Positions 42,535 to 51,333 of a stretch of DNA of 64,000 nt are shown one piece after another; position 1 is the stretch's first letter; each line of letters opens with the position of its first letter. The notes beneath the pieces are model-generated. The model did not search any database. It had not been told where the DNA came from and saw nothing but the letters and a program-made list of their open reading frames with translations. This stretch comes from Pseudomonas wuhanensis (lineage in GTDB: Bacteria > Pseudomonadota > Gammaproteobacteria > Pseudomonadales > Pseudomonadaceae). The stretch covers positions 2,480,001 through 2,544,000 of the forward strand of contig NZ_CP117430.1 of the NCBI RefSeq assembly GCF_030687395.1, read 5' to 3'. A program made the position numbers and the translations under genes.

Positions 42535-42948
42535 TTAGTTACAGGGGCCTGGATGCCGTGCAATCGCGTCAACCTCGATCAGGTAGCCATGATGCAGTGC
42601 CGGTACCGGCACCACGGCGCGAGCCGGGCGATGCTCGCCCAGGCAGCAGGCATAACGCTTATCCAGTACTGGCCAATGTTCAATGCCGACGATGTACAGG
42701 GTCACCTTCAGCAGATCGTCGGGCAGGCAGCCTGCCTGTGTCAGGATCGCCAGTAAATTATCGAGAGCGATTGAGGCCTGAACATCAAAACTCTGGTCGG
42801 CGCTATGGCTGCCATCCGCACGTACCGGCAGTTGCCCGGATATATACAGCAGGCCCTGATAGCTCACTGCCTGAGCATAATGACCACCAGGAGCTGCTGC
42901 GGCAGCGGTGTGTATACGCGCGATGAGCGCTGCGTCTTTACCAGCCAT
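42535..42948 (-). CDS. RidA-family enamine/imine deaminase
   Basis: A 137-residue RidA/YjgF-type protein: APGGHYAQAVSYQGLLYISGQLPVRADGSHSADQSFDVQASIALDNLLAILTQAGCLPDDLLKVTLYI and EHRPARAVVPVPALHHGYLIEVDAIA (Arg that binds the carboxylate). RidA hydrolyses reactive imines and enamines released by PLP enzymes. The ATG at 42948 overlaps the end of the DSD1 gene by 11 nt, so they are coupled. This fits well: a DSD1-type dehydratase makes an enamine that RidA would clear. GGAG lies 8 nt upstream. Confidence 0.9.
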   Translation of the reverse strand: MAGKDAALIARIHTAAAAAPGGHYAQAVSYQGLLYISGQLPVRADGSHSADQSFDVQASIALDNLLAILTQAGCLPDDLLKVTLYIVGIEHWPVLDKRYACCLGEHRPARAVVPVPALHHGYLIEVDAIARHPGPCN

Positions 42949-44074
42949 GCAGGCGACTCCAGGTGTGTACCCCACCGTCGATGTCGCAGGCATGGTAGTG
43001 AGGGAACTGCGCGCCAGTTGCGCAGGCGTGGTTGGGCAGGATGCGCAGGCGACTGCCGATTGGAAATTGGGCAACCAGGTCCCGCCCTTGTTCAGGCTCG
43101 AAGGTAATAATGCCGTGCTCCTGATTGGCACCGCTGAGCAGCGCTCCCTCAATCCAGTTGCCATCGGCCGTGCAAACCTGGCCGTAGGCGAAGTCCCGGT
43201 GTTGTTTCTGGGTGCCGCGGTCACGGCTCATGGCCATCCAGCCTGAGTCGGTGAGTAACCAGCCTTTTTCGACCTGATGTCCGATTACCGTGGTAAGTAC
43301 GCTCAGCGCCAGGTCTTCTGGCTGGCACACGCCAATGTTGTGCATCACCAGATCGAAGAACACGTACACGCCAGCCCGCACTTCGGTGACTCCTTCCAGG
43401 CTCAGTGCCGACAGCGCTGTTGGCGTCGAGCCGACGCTAACCTGCGGGCATGGCAGGCCGGCAGCGCGAATCGTTTGCGCAGCGGCGACACAGGTGGCGC
43501 GCTCCTGTTCGGCCATGGCCTGCAAGGCTTGCAGGTTATCCAGCTCATAGCTGGACCCGGCGTGGGTCATTACGCCGACGAGTTGCATGCTTCCGGCACA
43601 CAGCACCTGGGCGACTTGCAGTAATGCCGGATCCTCGACCTTGAGCCCGGAACGATGGCCGTCGCTGTCGATTTCAATCCATACCTCGAAGCATTCATCG
43701 TGCTGTTGGCCGAAGGCGACGATGGCCTGCGCTCCAGCCACGCTGTCGGTAATGATGCTCAAACGGCAGCCCTTGCGTCTGAGCGTCAGTACCTGGAGCA
43801 ACTTTCCAGGTGTCATTGCAACGGCGTACAGCACGTCGGCGACGCCGTCGGCGAAGCAGTACTCGGCTTCCTTCAGGGTGGAGACCGTGACCCCGGCAGC
43901 GCCGGCGGCTATCTGCGCACGCAGAACCGGCAGACATTTGCTGGTTTTCACGTGGGGGCGCAGGCGCACCTCCAGGCTGTCCATGCGCAACTGCATACGT
44001 ACTATGTTGCGGTGCATACGGGCCATGTCTATGAGGGCGGCCGGTGTATCGAGGGCAAGCAGGGTGGCTGACAT
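42938..44074 (-). CDS. DSD1-family PLP-dependent enzyme (D-amino acid aldolase/dehydratase)
   Basis: A 378-residue alanine-racemase-fold PLP enzyme of the DSD1 / D-threonine aldolase group: LDTPAALIDMARMHRNIVRMQ, RPHVKTSKCLPVLRAQIAAGAAGVTVSTLKEAEYCFADGVADVLYA (PLP Lys in HVKTSK) and the C-terminal metal site HACATGAQFPHYHACD. It acts on D-serine, D-threonine or similar D-hydroxy amino acids. The start MSATLLALDTPA at 44074 is favoured over a longer frame. It overlaps the RidA gene by 11 nt and is divergent from a LysR gene. Confidence 0.88.
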   Translation of the reverse strand: MSATLLALDTPAALIDMARMHRNIVRMQLRMDSLEVRLRPHVKTSKCLPVLRAQIAAGAAGVTVSTLKEAEYCFADGVADVLYAVAMTPGKLLQVLTLRRKGCRLSIITDSVAGAQAIVAFGQQHDECFEVWIEIDSDGHRSGLKVEDPALLQVAQVLCAGSMQLVGVMTHAGSSYELDNLQALQAMAEQERATCVAAAQTIRAAGLPCPQVSVGSTPTALSALSLEGVTEVRAGVYVFFDLVMHNIGVCQPEDLALSVLTTVIGHQVEKGWLLTDSGWMAMSRDRGTQKQHRDFAYGQVCTADGNWIEGALLSGANQEHGIITFEPEQGRDLVAQFPIGSRLRILPNHACATGAQFPHYHACDIDGGVHTWSRLHGW

Positions 44075-44169
44075 GATCGGTAGTCCGGTGGTGGTTGTGA
44101 TGCTGACTCTACGCAGCAATCGTGAAGCTGTGGTTCAATCAGGCGTCATCTATCTTTAAGTGAATCTGA

Positions 44170-45084
44170 ATGATCGCTATCGAAGATCTGCGTTTGGCGG
44201 TAACCCTGGCGCGCTCTGAATCTCTGAGTGCGGCTGCCAGAACACTGAATGTGTCGCCACCGGCCCTGTCCATGCGCCTGCGTAAACTCGAGGCACTGCT
44301 CGGCACAACCCTGGCCAATCGCGATGCCCGGCGCCTGAGCTTGACCGCTGAAGGCGAACGTTTTGCGCGGGAAAGTGCATTGTTGCTGGAGCAACTGGAG
44401 GCGCTGCCGGAGTCCTTCAAACAGCACGACGATCAACTGGTCGGCACCCTGCGCCTGGCGGCCCCCTTTGGTTATGGACGGCAGCGGTTGGCTCCGTTGC
44501 TGGCGCGCTTCGCCAAACTGCATCCGCAGTTGCGCCTGCACCTGGATCTACGTGAAACGCCCTGGCCGGATCGTCACGACAGCGATGCGGTGATCCATAT
44601 CGGTCGCGTCAACGACAGTTCATGGGTTGCGCGACCTCTGGCCCAGAACGAGCGTTGGTTATGCGCCAGCCCCGACTATCTGAGCCGCCACGGCACGCCA
44701 CACGCGCCGGATGAGTTGGCTGGGCATCGCTGCGTCTGCATCCGTGAGAACGAGGAAGACGTCACCTTGTGGCACCTGCGCAAGCGTTCGGCGCGGCACA
44801 CTGTGCGCATCGAACCGGCGCTGTTGAGCAACGATGGTGGCGTTGCCCGGCGCTGGGCCGAGCAGGGGTTAGGGTTGGTACTGCGGTCGCAGTGGGACGT
44901 AACGGATGCGATTGCCAAAGGCACTCTGGTCCGTGTGTTGGAGGACTGGCAATTCGACAGCGCGCCCATCACCTTGCTGGTGCCCTCGCGGAAAAACCGC
45001 AGCAGCCGTATTCAGGCGCTGATCGGTTTTCTGGAAACGTCGCTGATGGCGGCAGCCGGCAACGAAACACGCTCATCCAAATAG
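44170..45084 (+). CDS. LysR-family regulator beside DSD1
   Basis: A 304-residue LysR regulator. HTH: IEDLRLAVTLARSESLSAAARTLNVSPPALSMRLRKLEALLGTTLANRDARRLSLTAEG; effector part: LVGTLRLAAPFGYGRQRLAPLLARFAKLHPQLRLHLDLRE. It is divergent from the DSD1/RidA unit with 95 bp between, the usual LysR position, so it probably activates D-amino acid breakdown. Its last 73 bases overlap the end of the next LysR gene, which is read on the other strand. Confidence 0.9.
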   Translation: MIAIEDLRLAVTLARSESLSAAARTLNVSPPALSMRLRKLEALLGTTLANRDARRLSLTAEGERFARESALLLEQLEALPESFKQHDDQLVGTLRLAAPFGYGRQRLAPLLARFAKLHPQLRLHLDLRETPWPDRHDSDAVIHIGRVNDSSWVARPLAQNERWLCASPDYLSRHGTPHAPDELAGHRCVCIRENEEDVTLWHLRKRSARHTVRIEPALLSNDGGVARRWAEQGLGLVLRSQWDVTDAIAKGTLVRVLEDWQFDSAPITLLVPSRKNRSSRIQALIGFLETSLMAAAGNETRSSK

Positions 45085-45959
45085 GCCTCCAGCGCTGCGG
45101 CCAGCGCGTCGAAGGCCTGCTGGATGCGCGGTATGCGCCTCAAGTCGCGATGCGTGGCAATCCATACATCCACGGCAAAATCCAGCGCATCGGGCAGCAC
45201 GCGGGTCAGCCCGTCGCGCGCCGCCAACTGGCTCGGGCACACCCCTATACCGATGCCTGCGCGCAGGGCGGCCTGTAGAGCGAGGTGATTGTCGCTGCGC
45301 AGTTGGAAGTGCTGCTGCGCAAAGGGAAAGCCCCGCGCGCTGAGGGTCTGGATGTCGGCGAGGTTGCGGTCGGGGCCGATCATGGGCAGGCGCGCCAAGC
45401 TTTCCAGACTGGTGGGTGTGCCATACCGATCAAGCAACTCCTGGGTCGCGTACAGCCCAATCTGCAAGGCACCAACACGCCGGGTTATCACGTCTGCCTC
45501 TGTGGGGCGGTGAGTGCGAATGGCAATGTCCGCTTCCTGGCGGGCCAGGGCTTCAAGACGGTTGTTGACGCTCAGTTCAAAGGCCAGCTGAGGATGGGCA
45601 CGGCCGATGGGTTGCAGCAACTGCGGCAGCACTTCGATGCCCAGCAAGTCGCTGCTGGTGATTCGCACCGTCCCTCCACCGGCTATCGCTTCGGCTGAAG
45701 CTGCGCGGTTGAAGGCTTCGGCGGCCAGCGCCATGCTCTCCACATGGGCGATCAGCTCACGGGCTGTTTCCGTGGGAATCAAGCCTGCGGGGGAGCGGGT
45801 AAACAGATTGACACCCACGCTGCTTTCCAGTGCCTCAATGCGACGGCGCGCCGTGGCCTGGGCGATACCCAGCATGCGCGCGGCACCGGACAAGCTTCCA
45901 GTGCGCAGAACTGCGAGGAATGCGCGCTGATTTTCCCAATGCAGGGTGAGTGGGCTCAT
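45012..45959 (-). CDS. LysR-family regulator beside GFA gene
   Basis: A 315-residue LysR regulator: HTH WENQRAFLAVLRTGSLSGAARMLGIAQATARRRIEALESSVGVNLFTRSPAGLIPTETA, effector domain GGTVRITSSDLLGIEVLPQLLQPIGRAHPQLAFELSVNNR. Translation starts behind TAGGAAATGT. Its C-terminus overlaps the opposite LysR gene by 73 bp tail to tail, so extensive read-through antisense pairing is possible. The divergent gene is a GFA-family protein, its likely target. Confidence 0.9.
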   Translation of the reverse strand: MSPLTLHWENQRAFLAVLRTGSLSGAARMLGIAQATARRRIEALESSVGVNLFTRSPAGLIPTETARELIAHVESMALAAEAFNRAASAEAIAGGGTVRITSSDLLGIEVLPQLLQPIGRAHPQLAFELSVNNRLEALARQEADIAIRTHRPTEADVITRRVGALQIGLYATQELLDRYGTPTSLESLARLPMIGPDRNLADIQTLSARGFPFAQQHFQLRSDNHLALQAALRAGIGIGVCPSQLAARDGLTRVLPDALDFAVDVWIATHRDLRRIPRIQQAFDALAAALEAYLDERVSLPAAAISDVSRKPISA

Positions 45960-46063
45960 ACATTTCCTACTAGCGGCACAGCAACTTTAGGGAGTTGGTT
46001 TCACCCCGCGCCAACGTCATGCTGCACGGCAACAGTGGCTAACGCATACAAAAGGGGGATTGC

Positions 46064-46507
46064 ATGAAGATTACGGGTGGATGCCATTGTGGCGCGGTGA
46101 GCTACGTTGTTGCTACGGATAACTTGCCACCGAGCTATGCCTGCCATTGTCTGGATTGCCAGACAACCAGCGGCAGTGCGTTTGGCTTGCACGCACTATT
46201 GCCCGAGGATGCTCTGCAGATCACTGGCGAGTTAAGCGACTACCGCTACGAAGGCGCGCACCCGGCCAGCCATCATCGGCTCTGCGCCCATTGCCATACG
46301 CGCATCTACAACACCACCAGCGCGGCTCCCGGTATGCTGGTATTACGCGCCGGGACCCTGCACAACAGTGCTGCAATCAAGCCCATTGCGCACATTTGGG
46401 TGAAGCGAAGGCAGCCCTGGCTGCAGCTGGCCGAGGGTACCCCGAGCTGGCCGGAAAGCCCGACACCAGAGGCCTTCGCCCAGGCGCTGCAAGCACGTCC
46501 GGTGTAG
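46064..46507 (+). CDS. GFA family glutathione-dependent formaldehyde-activating protein
   Basis: A 147-residue GFA/CENP-V-like zinc protein. Metal cysteines are in GGCHCGAVSY, ACHCLDCQTTSGSAFG (CHC-x2-C) and RLCAHCHTRIYN. Members of this family bind zinc and catalyse or resemble S-hydroxymethylglutathione formation, but many have unknown activity. GGGGG precedes the ATG. A divergent LysR gene is 105 nt away and is a likely regulator. Confidence 0.9.
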   Translation: MKITGGCHCGAVSYVVATDNLPPSYACHCLDCQTTSGSAFGLHALLPEDALQITGELSDYRYEGAHPASHHRLCAHCHTRIYNTTSAAPGMLVLRAGTLHNSAAIKPIAHIWVKRRQPWLQLAEGTPSWPESPTPEAFAQALQARPV

Positions 46508-46618
46508 TTCCTGACGTTATCCCAAGCAGAAAGCGGCCAGTGCAAAGCCGAGCAGCCGAACTAAAAGCTGGCTGAAGTCAGGATGGACAGTTGCACTTCC
46601 TACTACGAGGATCCCACC

Positions 46619-46846
46619 ATGCGCAACTACACCCTGGAATACCTGTTCAACGGCGAACCACGCGCGCACATGTTCGAACTCGAGCAACCTCAACTGCCTG
46701 TCCATGAGGCGGCGATGCACCTGCTACAGCTGCATTTTGGGGATGGTGAGAACAGCCTGATCATGCCCACTGCGGACGCGACGCCGGCGGAGATTTTAGA
46801 GCAGGCTGAGCGGGTAGGGCTGACGCAGATAAAAGTCGTCGATTAA
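46619..46846 (+). CDS. Small conserved Pseudomonas protein, 75 aa
   Basis: A 75-residue protein beginning MRNYTLEYLFNGEPRAHMFEL and containing HEAAMHLLQLHFGDGENSL and DATPAEILEQAERVGLTQIKV. I recognise it as a short conserved cytoplasmic protein of pseudomonads, with no named function. The ATG at 46619 has GAGGAT 8 nt upstream, which is better than the earlier in-frame start at 46583. It follows GFA with a 111-nt gap and may be co-transcribed. Confidence 0.7.
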   Translation: MRNYTLEYLFNGEPRAHMFELEQPQLPVHEAAMHLLQLHFGDGENSLIMPTADATPAEILEQAERVGLTQIKVVD

Positions 46847-47016
46847 CCCGGTTGATGCGAGGTGCTGCAGCCAGCAACGCGCGCCTCGGCATAATTGAAG
46901 GACTGCTGTTGGCTGTGGATTCAACCGGTCATGACAGGCAGAAATCGGCCACATTAAATAATTCACCCAAGGCCTCGGTCAGGTAAGCTCACCTCCAGCC
47001 ACCATGGAGGGTATTG

Positions 47017-47199
47017 ATGCATTCACTGACCAACGAGCAAGTACTGGCGATCGCCAAAGGAAACGTCATCAACCAGCAATTGCTGACGCTCCTGCCGACG
47101 CTGGAAGTCCCTCACTGCATGCTGACAGCGGGATGTCTGTTCCAGACCTTCTGGAATCATCAAGCAGGACAGCCTGCCGAATGGCAGACAGAAGTCTGA
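47017..47199 (+). pseudogene. Truncated nucleotidyltransferase-family gene
   Basis: Sixty codons start well (GGAGG 6 nt before ATG) and read MHSLTNEQVLAIAKGNVI, then PHCMLTAGCLFQTFWN, the N-terminus of the PF06042-type nucleotidyltransferase family (about 180-200 residues). It stops at WQTEV where the family normally continues with the catalytic IKDYDIFY-like segment. The 3' two thirds are missing and a strong stem-loop follows. Confidence 0.65.
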
Positions 47200-47208
47200 C
47201 CATCCACT

Positions 47209-47233
47209 GCGACGGTCTAGGCCAGACCGTCGC
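47209..47233. terminator. Strong stem-loop between convergent units
   Basis: GCGACGGTCT and AGACCGTCGC form a perfect 10-bp stem with loop AGGCC. It lies just after the truncated nucleotidyltransferase and 12 nt from the TrkH stop. There is no T-run on either strand, so it may be a weak or Rho-assisted end or an RNA-stabilising hairpin. Confidence 0.55.
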
Positions 47234-47244
47234 TATCGACTCAA

Positions 47245-48699
47245 TTAGTACCTCCAAAAGACTGGTGTGAGCAGCACCAGCACCGTCAAAATTTCCAGCC
47301 TTCCCAAGAGCATGCCGACCGTCAGCAGCCATTTTGCCGCATCCGGCAAGGTCGAGAAGTTGCCTGCTGGACCAATGATCGTCCCCAGTCCGGGACCCAC
47401 GTTGCAAACTGCGGTGGCAGCACCGCTTAAGGCTGTCGTCCAATCAAGACCGATCAGCGCCAACCCCAGGGCAATGCCACCGATGGTGATGGTGAAAAAG
47501 AATGAAAAGGTCAGCAGTGAACGTGCGATGTCTTCGTCAATGGGATGGCCGTTGTATTTTTTCCGAATCACCGCACGAGGATGAATCAGTTGTTTCAGGC
47601 TGCCCATCAGCAAGGAGGAGGCGACCTGAAAGCGGAATATTTTAAGCCCTCCCGCCGTAGACCCAGAGCAGCCGCCGACGAAGGTCAAATAGAAAAACAG
47701 CAAAACAGAAAAGCTGCCCCATAAGGTGTAATCCCCGAGGGCTAAACCCGTGGTCGTGACCACCGAGGTTACATTGACGGCCACGATACGAAACGCTTCC
47801 CACCAGCTGTAGTCACTGTTAATGCACAACCACGTACCAAATAGCAGCCAGGTAATCACCAGAAACCCAATGAACCCTCGCACCTGATGGTCTTTTAATA
47901 ACGCACTTTTGTTGCCCCGTAGTGTGGCGACATACAAGGTGAAAGGCAGGCTGCCGAGAATCATGACGACCACGGATACCCAATGAATAGCCGGTTGAGG
48001 CCAGTGCGCCAGGGATGCATCCGAGGTTGAAAAGCCGCCCGTTGAAATAAATGACATCGCATGATTGATCGCTTCGAAAGGCGTCATTCCCGCTACCCAT
48101 AGCGCCAGAGCGGACACCCCGGTCAGCCCGAGGTAGAGCACCAGAATATACTTCGCCGCGACGTGAGAGCGTGGTGTGACTTTCTCTGACCAGTCTGAAG
48201 ATTCTGTCTGAAACAAACGCATGCCGCCGACTCGCAACAAAGGCAAAATCGCCACGGCCATGCCGATAAAACCAATTCCGCCGAGCCAGTGCAGCATCGA
48301 GCGCCAAATCAGTAATCCTGGTGACGCGGTATCCAGCCCCGTCAAAATCGTCGAGCCGGTAGTGGTGATGCCGGACATCGTTTCAAAAAACGCATCGGTG
48401 TAGCTGATGTGATGGATGAGCACCATCGGCAAAGCCGCAAAGGCGCAGACGACAACCCAACTGGTCGTGGTCAACAGGTACATATCTCGTGGACGAAGTT
48501 GGGCAACCTCTGGACGCCCGCGAATAATCAGCGCCAGTCCACAGACGAAAGTGATCAGGCTCGACCAGAGAAACGCCGACAGATCATCACTGCGCTCATA
48601 AACCACCAGTGTAAACATGGGAATAACCATGCTCACGGCCAACGTGATCAAAAAAATACCCAGAATAAATCCGATAAGCCGCAGTACTGCAATGGACAT
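47245..48699 (-). CDS. trkH: TrkH-family potassium uptake protein
   Basis: A 484-residue membrane protein of the Trk potassium channel-like family, the normal length for TrkH. The four selectivity-filter P-loops are visible: TTGSTIL, STGGFST, TTTGLA and NVGPGLG, each with the conserved glycines. It imports K+ with the TrkA cytoplasmic protein, encoded elsewhere. Start 48699 (MSIAVLRLIGFIL) excludes a 10-residue extension without signal. No regulator is next to it. Confidence 0.9.
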   Translation of the reverse strand: MSIAVLRLIGFILGIFLITLAVSMVIPMFTLVVYERSDDLSAFLWSSLITFVCGLALIIRGRPEVAQLRPRDMYLLTTTSWVVVCAFAALPMVLIHHISYTDAFFETMSGITTTGSTILTGLDTASPGLLIWRSMLHWLGGIGFIGMAVAILPLLRVGGMRLFQTESSDWSEKVTPRSHVAAKYILVLYLGLTGVSALALWVAGMTPFEAINHAMSFISTGGFSTSDASLAHWPQPAIHWVSVVVMILGSLPFTLYVATLRGNKSALLKDHQVRGFIGFLVITWLLFGTWLCINSDYSWWEAFRIVAVNVTSVVTTTGLALGDYTLWGSFSVLLFFYLTFVGGCSGSTAGGLKIFRFQVASSLLMGSLKQLIHPRAVIRKKYNGHPIDEDIARSLLTFSFFFTITIGGIALGLALIGLDWTTALSGAATAVCNVGPGLGTIIGPAGNFSTLPDAAKWLLTVGMLLGRLEILTVLVLLTPVFWRY

Positions 48700-49113
48700 A
48701 AAAGAACGCCTGGCTGATGAGCACCGCACAGTATCAATTGAGTCAACATGGCTACCCGTAAAGTTTACGTAAAATTCCCCGGTGGAGCTGAGTCCATCTG
48801 ATCGGCATTAGCCATTTGCGCGAATGCTTAGCCAAAGCGTGGACCTGCGGAGGCTATCCTGCCGGGTTCTACCCGACAGATTCGTAATTGTATCGCCCGT
48901 TACCATCTGACATTAACGCGTTACTAATGCTTAAGCCAAAATCCTGACAGGTCGTTTCTATCCTAAAATCTATAGCTGATGGCCATGTTCCAGGAGTGGG
49001 AAATGACTGCTTTTGACTGATGGCTGTCTGTGAGGTGAACCGGACTGGTTAACCGAATTCATCTCGACATGACTGTCGACGGACCCTTGGTCCTTTGCTC
49101 AACGAAATCGAAC
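48700..49113. other. Long intergenic region, TrkH to patatin
   Basis: These 414 bases contain no convincing gene. It includes a short palindrome GTAAAGTTTAC near 48760-48770 and AT-richer stretches likely to hold the trkH promoter. The rest looks unstructured. Confidence 0.5.
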
Positions 49114-50331
49114 TTATTTTCCCGTTGCTCTTCCACCTGGAGGCACGAATCCGGGCGGCACCTTGAGCCACGGGAAGCCCTGCAACGCCATGTCATAACC
49201 GGTGTCGTAGAGCTTGCGCATGTACTCGTTGTCGAACTCTTCCTTGTGGGGGAAGTTGAAGCTCGCCGGTATGAATCCGAGGTTGAAGTCCACACCGTCG
49301 CGCTGGGTGGTGGCATAGATCCGGTAGAGGTCGCCGATGCCTTGGCTGTGGATCAACGAGGCGATCGCGCGCCCAGCGATGCTCATGGTGCTGCGCTCGA
49401 CATCCGCCCAGTCCGGATCGAGTCGCGCGTTGCGTATCACGTAGAGTTTACGCTCGCGGGTGAATCCTGCTTTTGCCGCCTCCTCGTTGATACGGATCCC
49501 GGCCGGATAAGCGAAGACCTGCGCCATGATGCCCCCGTCTACGTGCATTTCCTGATAGGTTTTACCGTCGACCTCCACATCGATCATCATTGGCGGAAAT
49601 CCTCCCGGAATCGAGGCGGATGCGATCATGATTTTCACGAAAAGGTCCAATGCCTCAGGACCACCATAGGTCGCGATTTTCCCCATGTCCCAGATAATCG
49701 GGCGTCGCGCATCGAGGTCAGCGGTGGCGATCAACAGAAAGCGGCCCTTCGCGTACTCGGCGGCGATCTCCTTGAGCGTATCCTCGGTCACCGATTTGCG
49801 CGTCAGCTTCAACAGCGGTGCATTGTCCGACATCGCATCGCTCAAGACGCCTGAGATAAAGCTGCGCGGCACAAGGACGTCTTTCGGCGATAAGGTGGTA
49901 TAGACCCTCTTCAGCGTCGCGTCGTATTTCGGCCCAAGAAAGGCGAAAGGTGCAATCAGCGCGCCCGTGCTGATGCCGGTAACGAGTTTGAATTCAGGAC
50001 GCTTTCCTGTAGCCGTCCAGCCATTCAACAATCCCGCGGTGAACGCGCCGTTGTCACCGCCGCCCGAAATGGCCAGAAATACTGCTGGCGGCAAAGGTCC
50101 CTTGTGCCCCTGCTTCACAAGGTAGGCCTCTTCCCGCTGCAGCGCTTCAAGTGCGACTCGGCTCAGCTCTGTCATGTCTCCACCGGCGACATAACGCACC
50201 CCGGTCATTCCCGGGATCTGCGCTCTCGCCGTCAACTCGGACGGCACCGCGTCCAGGCGAGGCGGCGCCCAGGCGCAGCCTTGCATCAGTACCAACAGCG
50301 CCACAATCAGACTGGTGATTTTCATAGTCAT
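49114..50331 (-). CDS. Patatin-like phospholipase lipoprotein
   Basis: A 405-residue patatin-like protein. A lipobox LMQGC ends the signal peptide (SLIVALLVLMQGC), so it is membrane-anchored. Patatin motifs: LAISGGGDNGAFTAGLL (oxyanion), TGISTGALIAP (GxSxG with nucleophile Ser) and HVDGGIMAQVF (DGG). These enzymes cleave acyl groups from lipids. No partner is adjacent. The ATG at 50331 or the one two codons later could be used. Confidence 0.88.
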   Translation of the reverse strand: MTMKITSLIVALLVLMQGCAWAPPRLDAVPSELTARAQIPGMTGVRYVAGGDMTELSRVALEALQREEAYLVKQGHKGPLPPAVFLAISGGGDNGAFTAGLLNGWTATGKRPEFKLVTGISTGALIAPFAFLGPKYDATLKRVYTTLSPKDVLVPRSFISGVLSDAMSDNAPLLKLTRKSVTEDTLKEIAAEYAKGRFLLIATADLDARRPIIWDMGKIATYGGPEALDLFVKIMIASASIPGGFPPMMIDVEVDGKTYQEMHVDGGIMAQVFAYPAGIRINEEAAKAGFTRERKLYVIRNARLDPDWADVERSTMSIAGRAIASLIHSQGIGDLYRIYATTQRDGVDFNLGFIPASFNFPHKEEFDNEYMRKLYDTGYDMALQGFPWLKVPPGFVPPGGRATGK

Positions 50332-50619
50332 CTATCACTCGAAAAATTTTCGATTCGCCTGCCCGTGGCGTCATTGCATCTGCGTCCTGATCGCTTGCAA
50401 TAGATAGAACGATAGCATCGCTGCGCCGCGTCGTTATTGCGCAACCTCCGGATCGAGCGCCCGGCACCCGGGCCTGGAACGGCTGCCATCGCTGAACTAG
50501 GCTTTGCTGTGTTCTTCTGGATGCATGGTCTTGGCCATAATTAGACGAAAACAACGTGTGGAGCACTGATCATGTTGGGCGCGCGCGATCTGGCGCTGCG
50601 TCCGTCCCTGGAGCGCCCA

Positions 50620-51213
50620 ATGCCGCCCATGACCACGCGCCTGGTGGCGCTGTTTGTTCTATGCCTGACGCTTGAAGTGCCGGCCCAGAGCAACGCCTGC
50701 CCAACTGGCGAGAAACAAGTGTGTCTGGACGGCTGTATCTGCCTGCCAGATGTAGGGCAGGTGCTCGGTCCCCTGCCTGATGGCATCTACCAGATCGCAG
50801 CACCTGCCCTGGCGCTGTGGCTGACCCAAGCCCGCGCTGAAGCCAGCACCGGCAGCCAACCCATTGCGCCGCACATCCGCGAGCAACTGCTGCGCTGGTA
50901 CGACCCCAGCGTCCTCGATGCCGCGCGCTACAAAGTTAGCGACAACGGCCAATTCAACGCCGCCACTGCCATGCTGCAAAACCCCGATGTCGGTGCCGTG
51001 ACGCTGATCGACATCATCCTCTTCCGGGACGCTCAAACCGCAGAACAGAACATCGCGCTCTGGGCGCACGAACTAAAGCATGTGCAGCAGTATCAGGAAT
51101 GGGGGGTAGAAGGATTTGCCCAGCGCTATACACAAGACTTCAATGCTGTGGAGGCGCCGGCTTATGCCATACAGGCTGAGGTCAGGCGGGTCGTGCGGGA
51201 AGGGGCTTACTGA
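50620..51213 (+). CDS. Exported DUF4157-like HExxH protein
   Basis: A 197-residue exported protein with a signal peptide (VALFVLCLTLEVPAQSNA). The mature part has CPTGEKQVCLDGCICLPDVGQ (Cys-rich, likely disulfide) and the zinc-peptidase motif IALWAHELKHVQQYQEWGVEGFAQRY (HELKH). DUF4157 domains resemble metallopeptidases and occur also in phage-tail-like systems; no such genes are here. Start 50620 with GGAG 7 nt upstream is better than 50572. A stand-alone periplasmic protein. Confidence 0.75.
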   Translation: MPPMTTRLVALFVLCLTLEVPAQSNACPTGEKQVCLDGCICLPDVGQVLGPLPDGIYQIAAPALALWLTQARAEASTGSQPIAPHIREQLLRWYDPSVLDAARYKVSDNGQFNAATAMLQNPDVGAVTLIDIILFRDAQTAEQNIALWAHELKHVQQYQEWGVEGFAQRYTQDFNAVEAPAYAIQAEVRRVVREGAY

Positions 51214-51227
51214 AAAGCTCCCGGTCA

Positions 51228-51333
51228 CGATGGTTCTTAATCAGTTTCGAAATTCGCCCCACTGTTGAGCAGAAGGTGAGCGTTCGCCGGCCAATCTTGT
51301 CGCTCATGAGTCCGATCATCGGCTGGCCGAATA
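51228..51333 (-). pseudogene. Fragment of an MFS (MHS-type) transporter
   Basis: The minus-strand frame reads FGQPMIGLMSDKIGRRTLTF, the loop 2-3 signature of metabolite:H+ symporters of the KgtP/ProP kind (LSDKxGRR). Only about 35 codons remain, overlapping the last 18 bases of xylH. A second gene end was probably deleted here. The identity is by one motif only. Confidence 0.4.
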
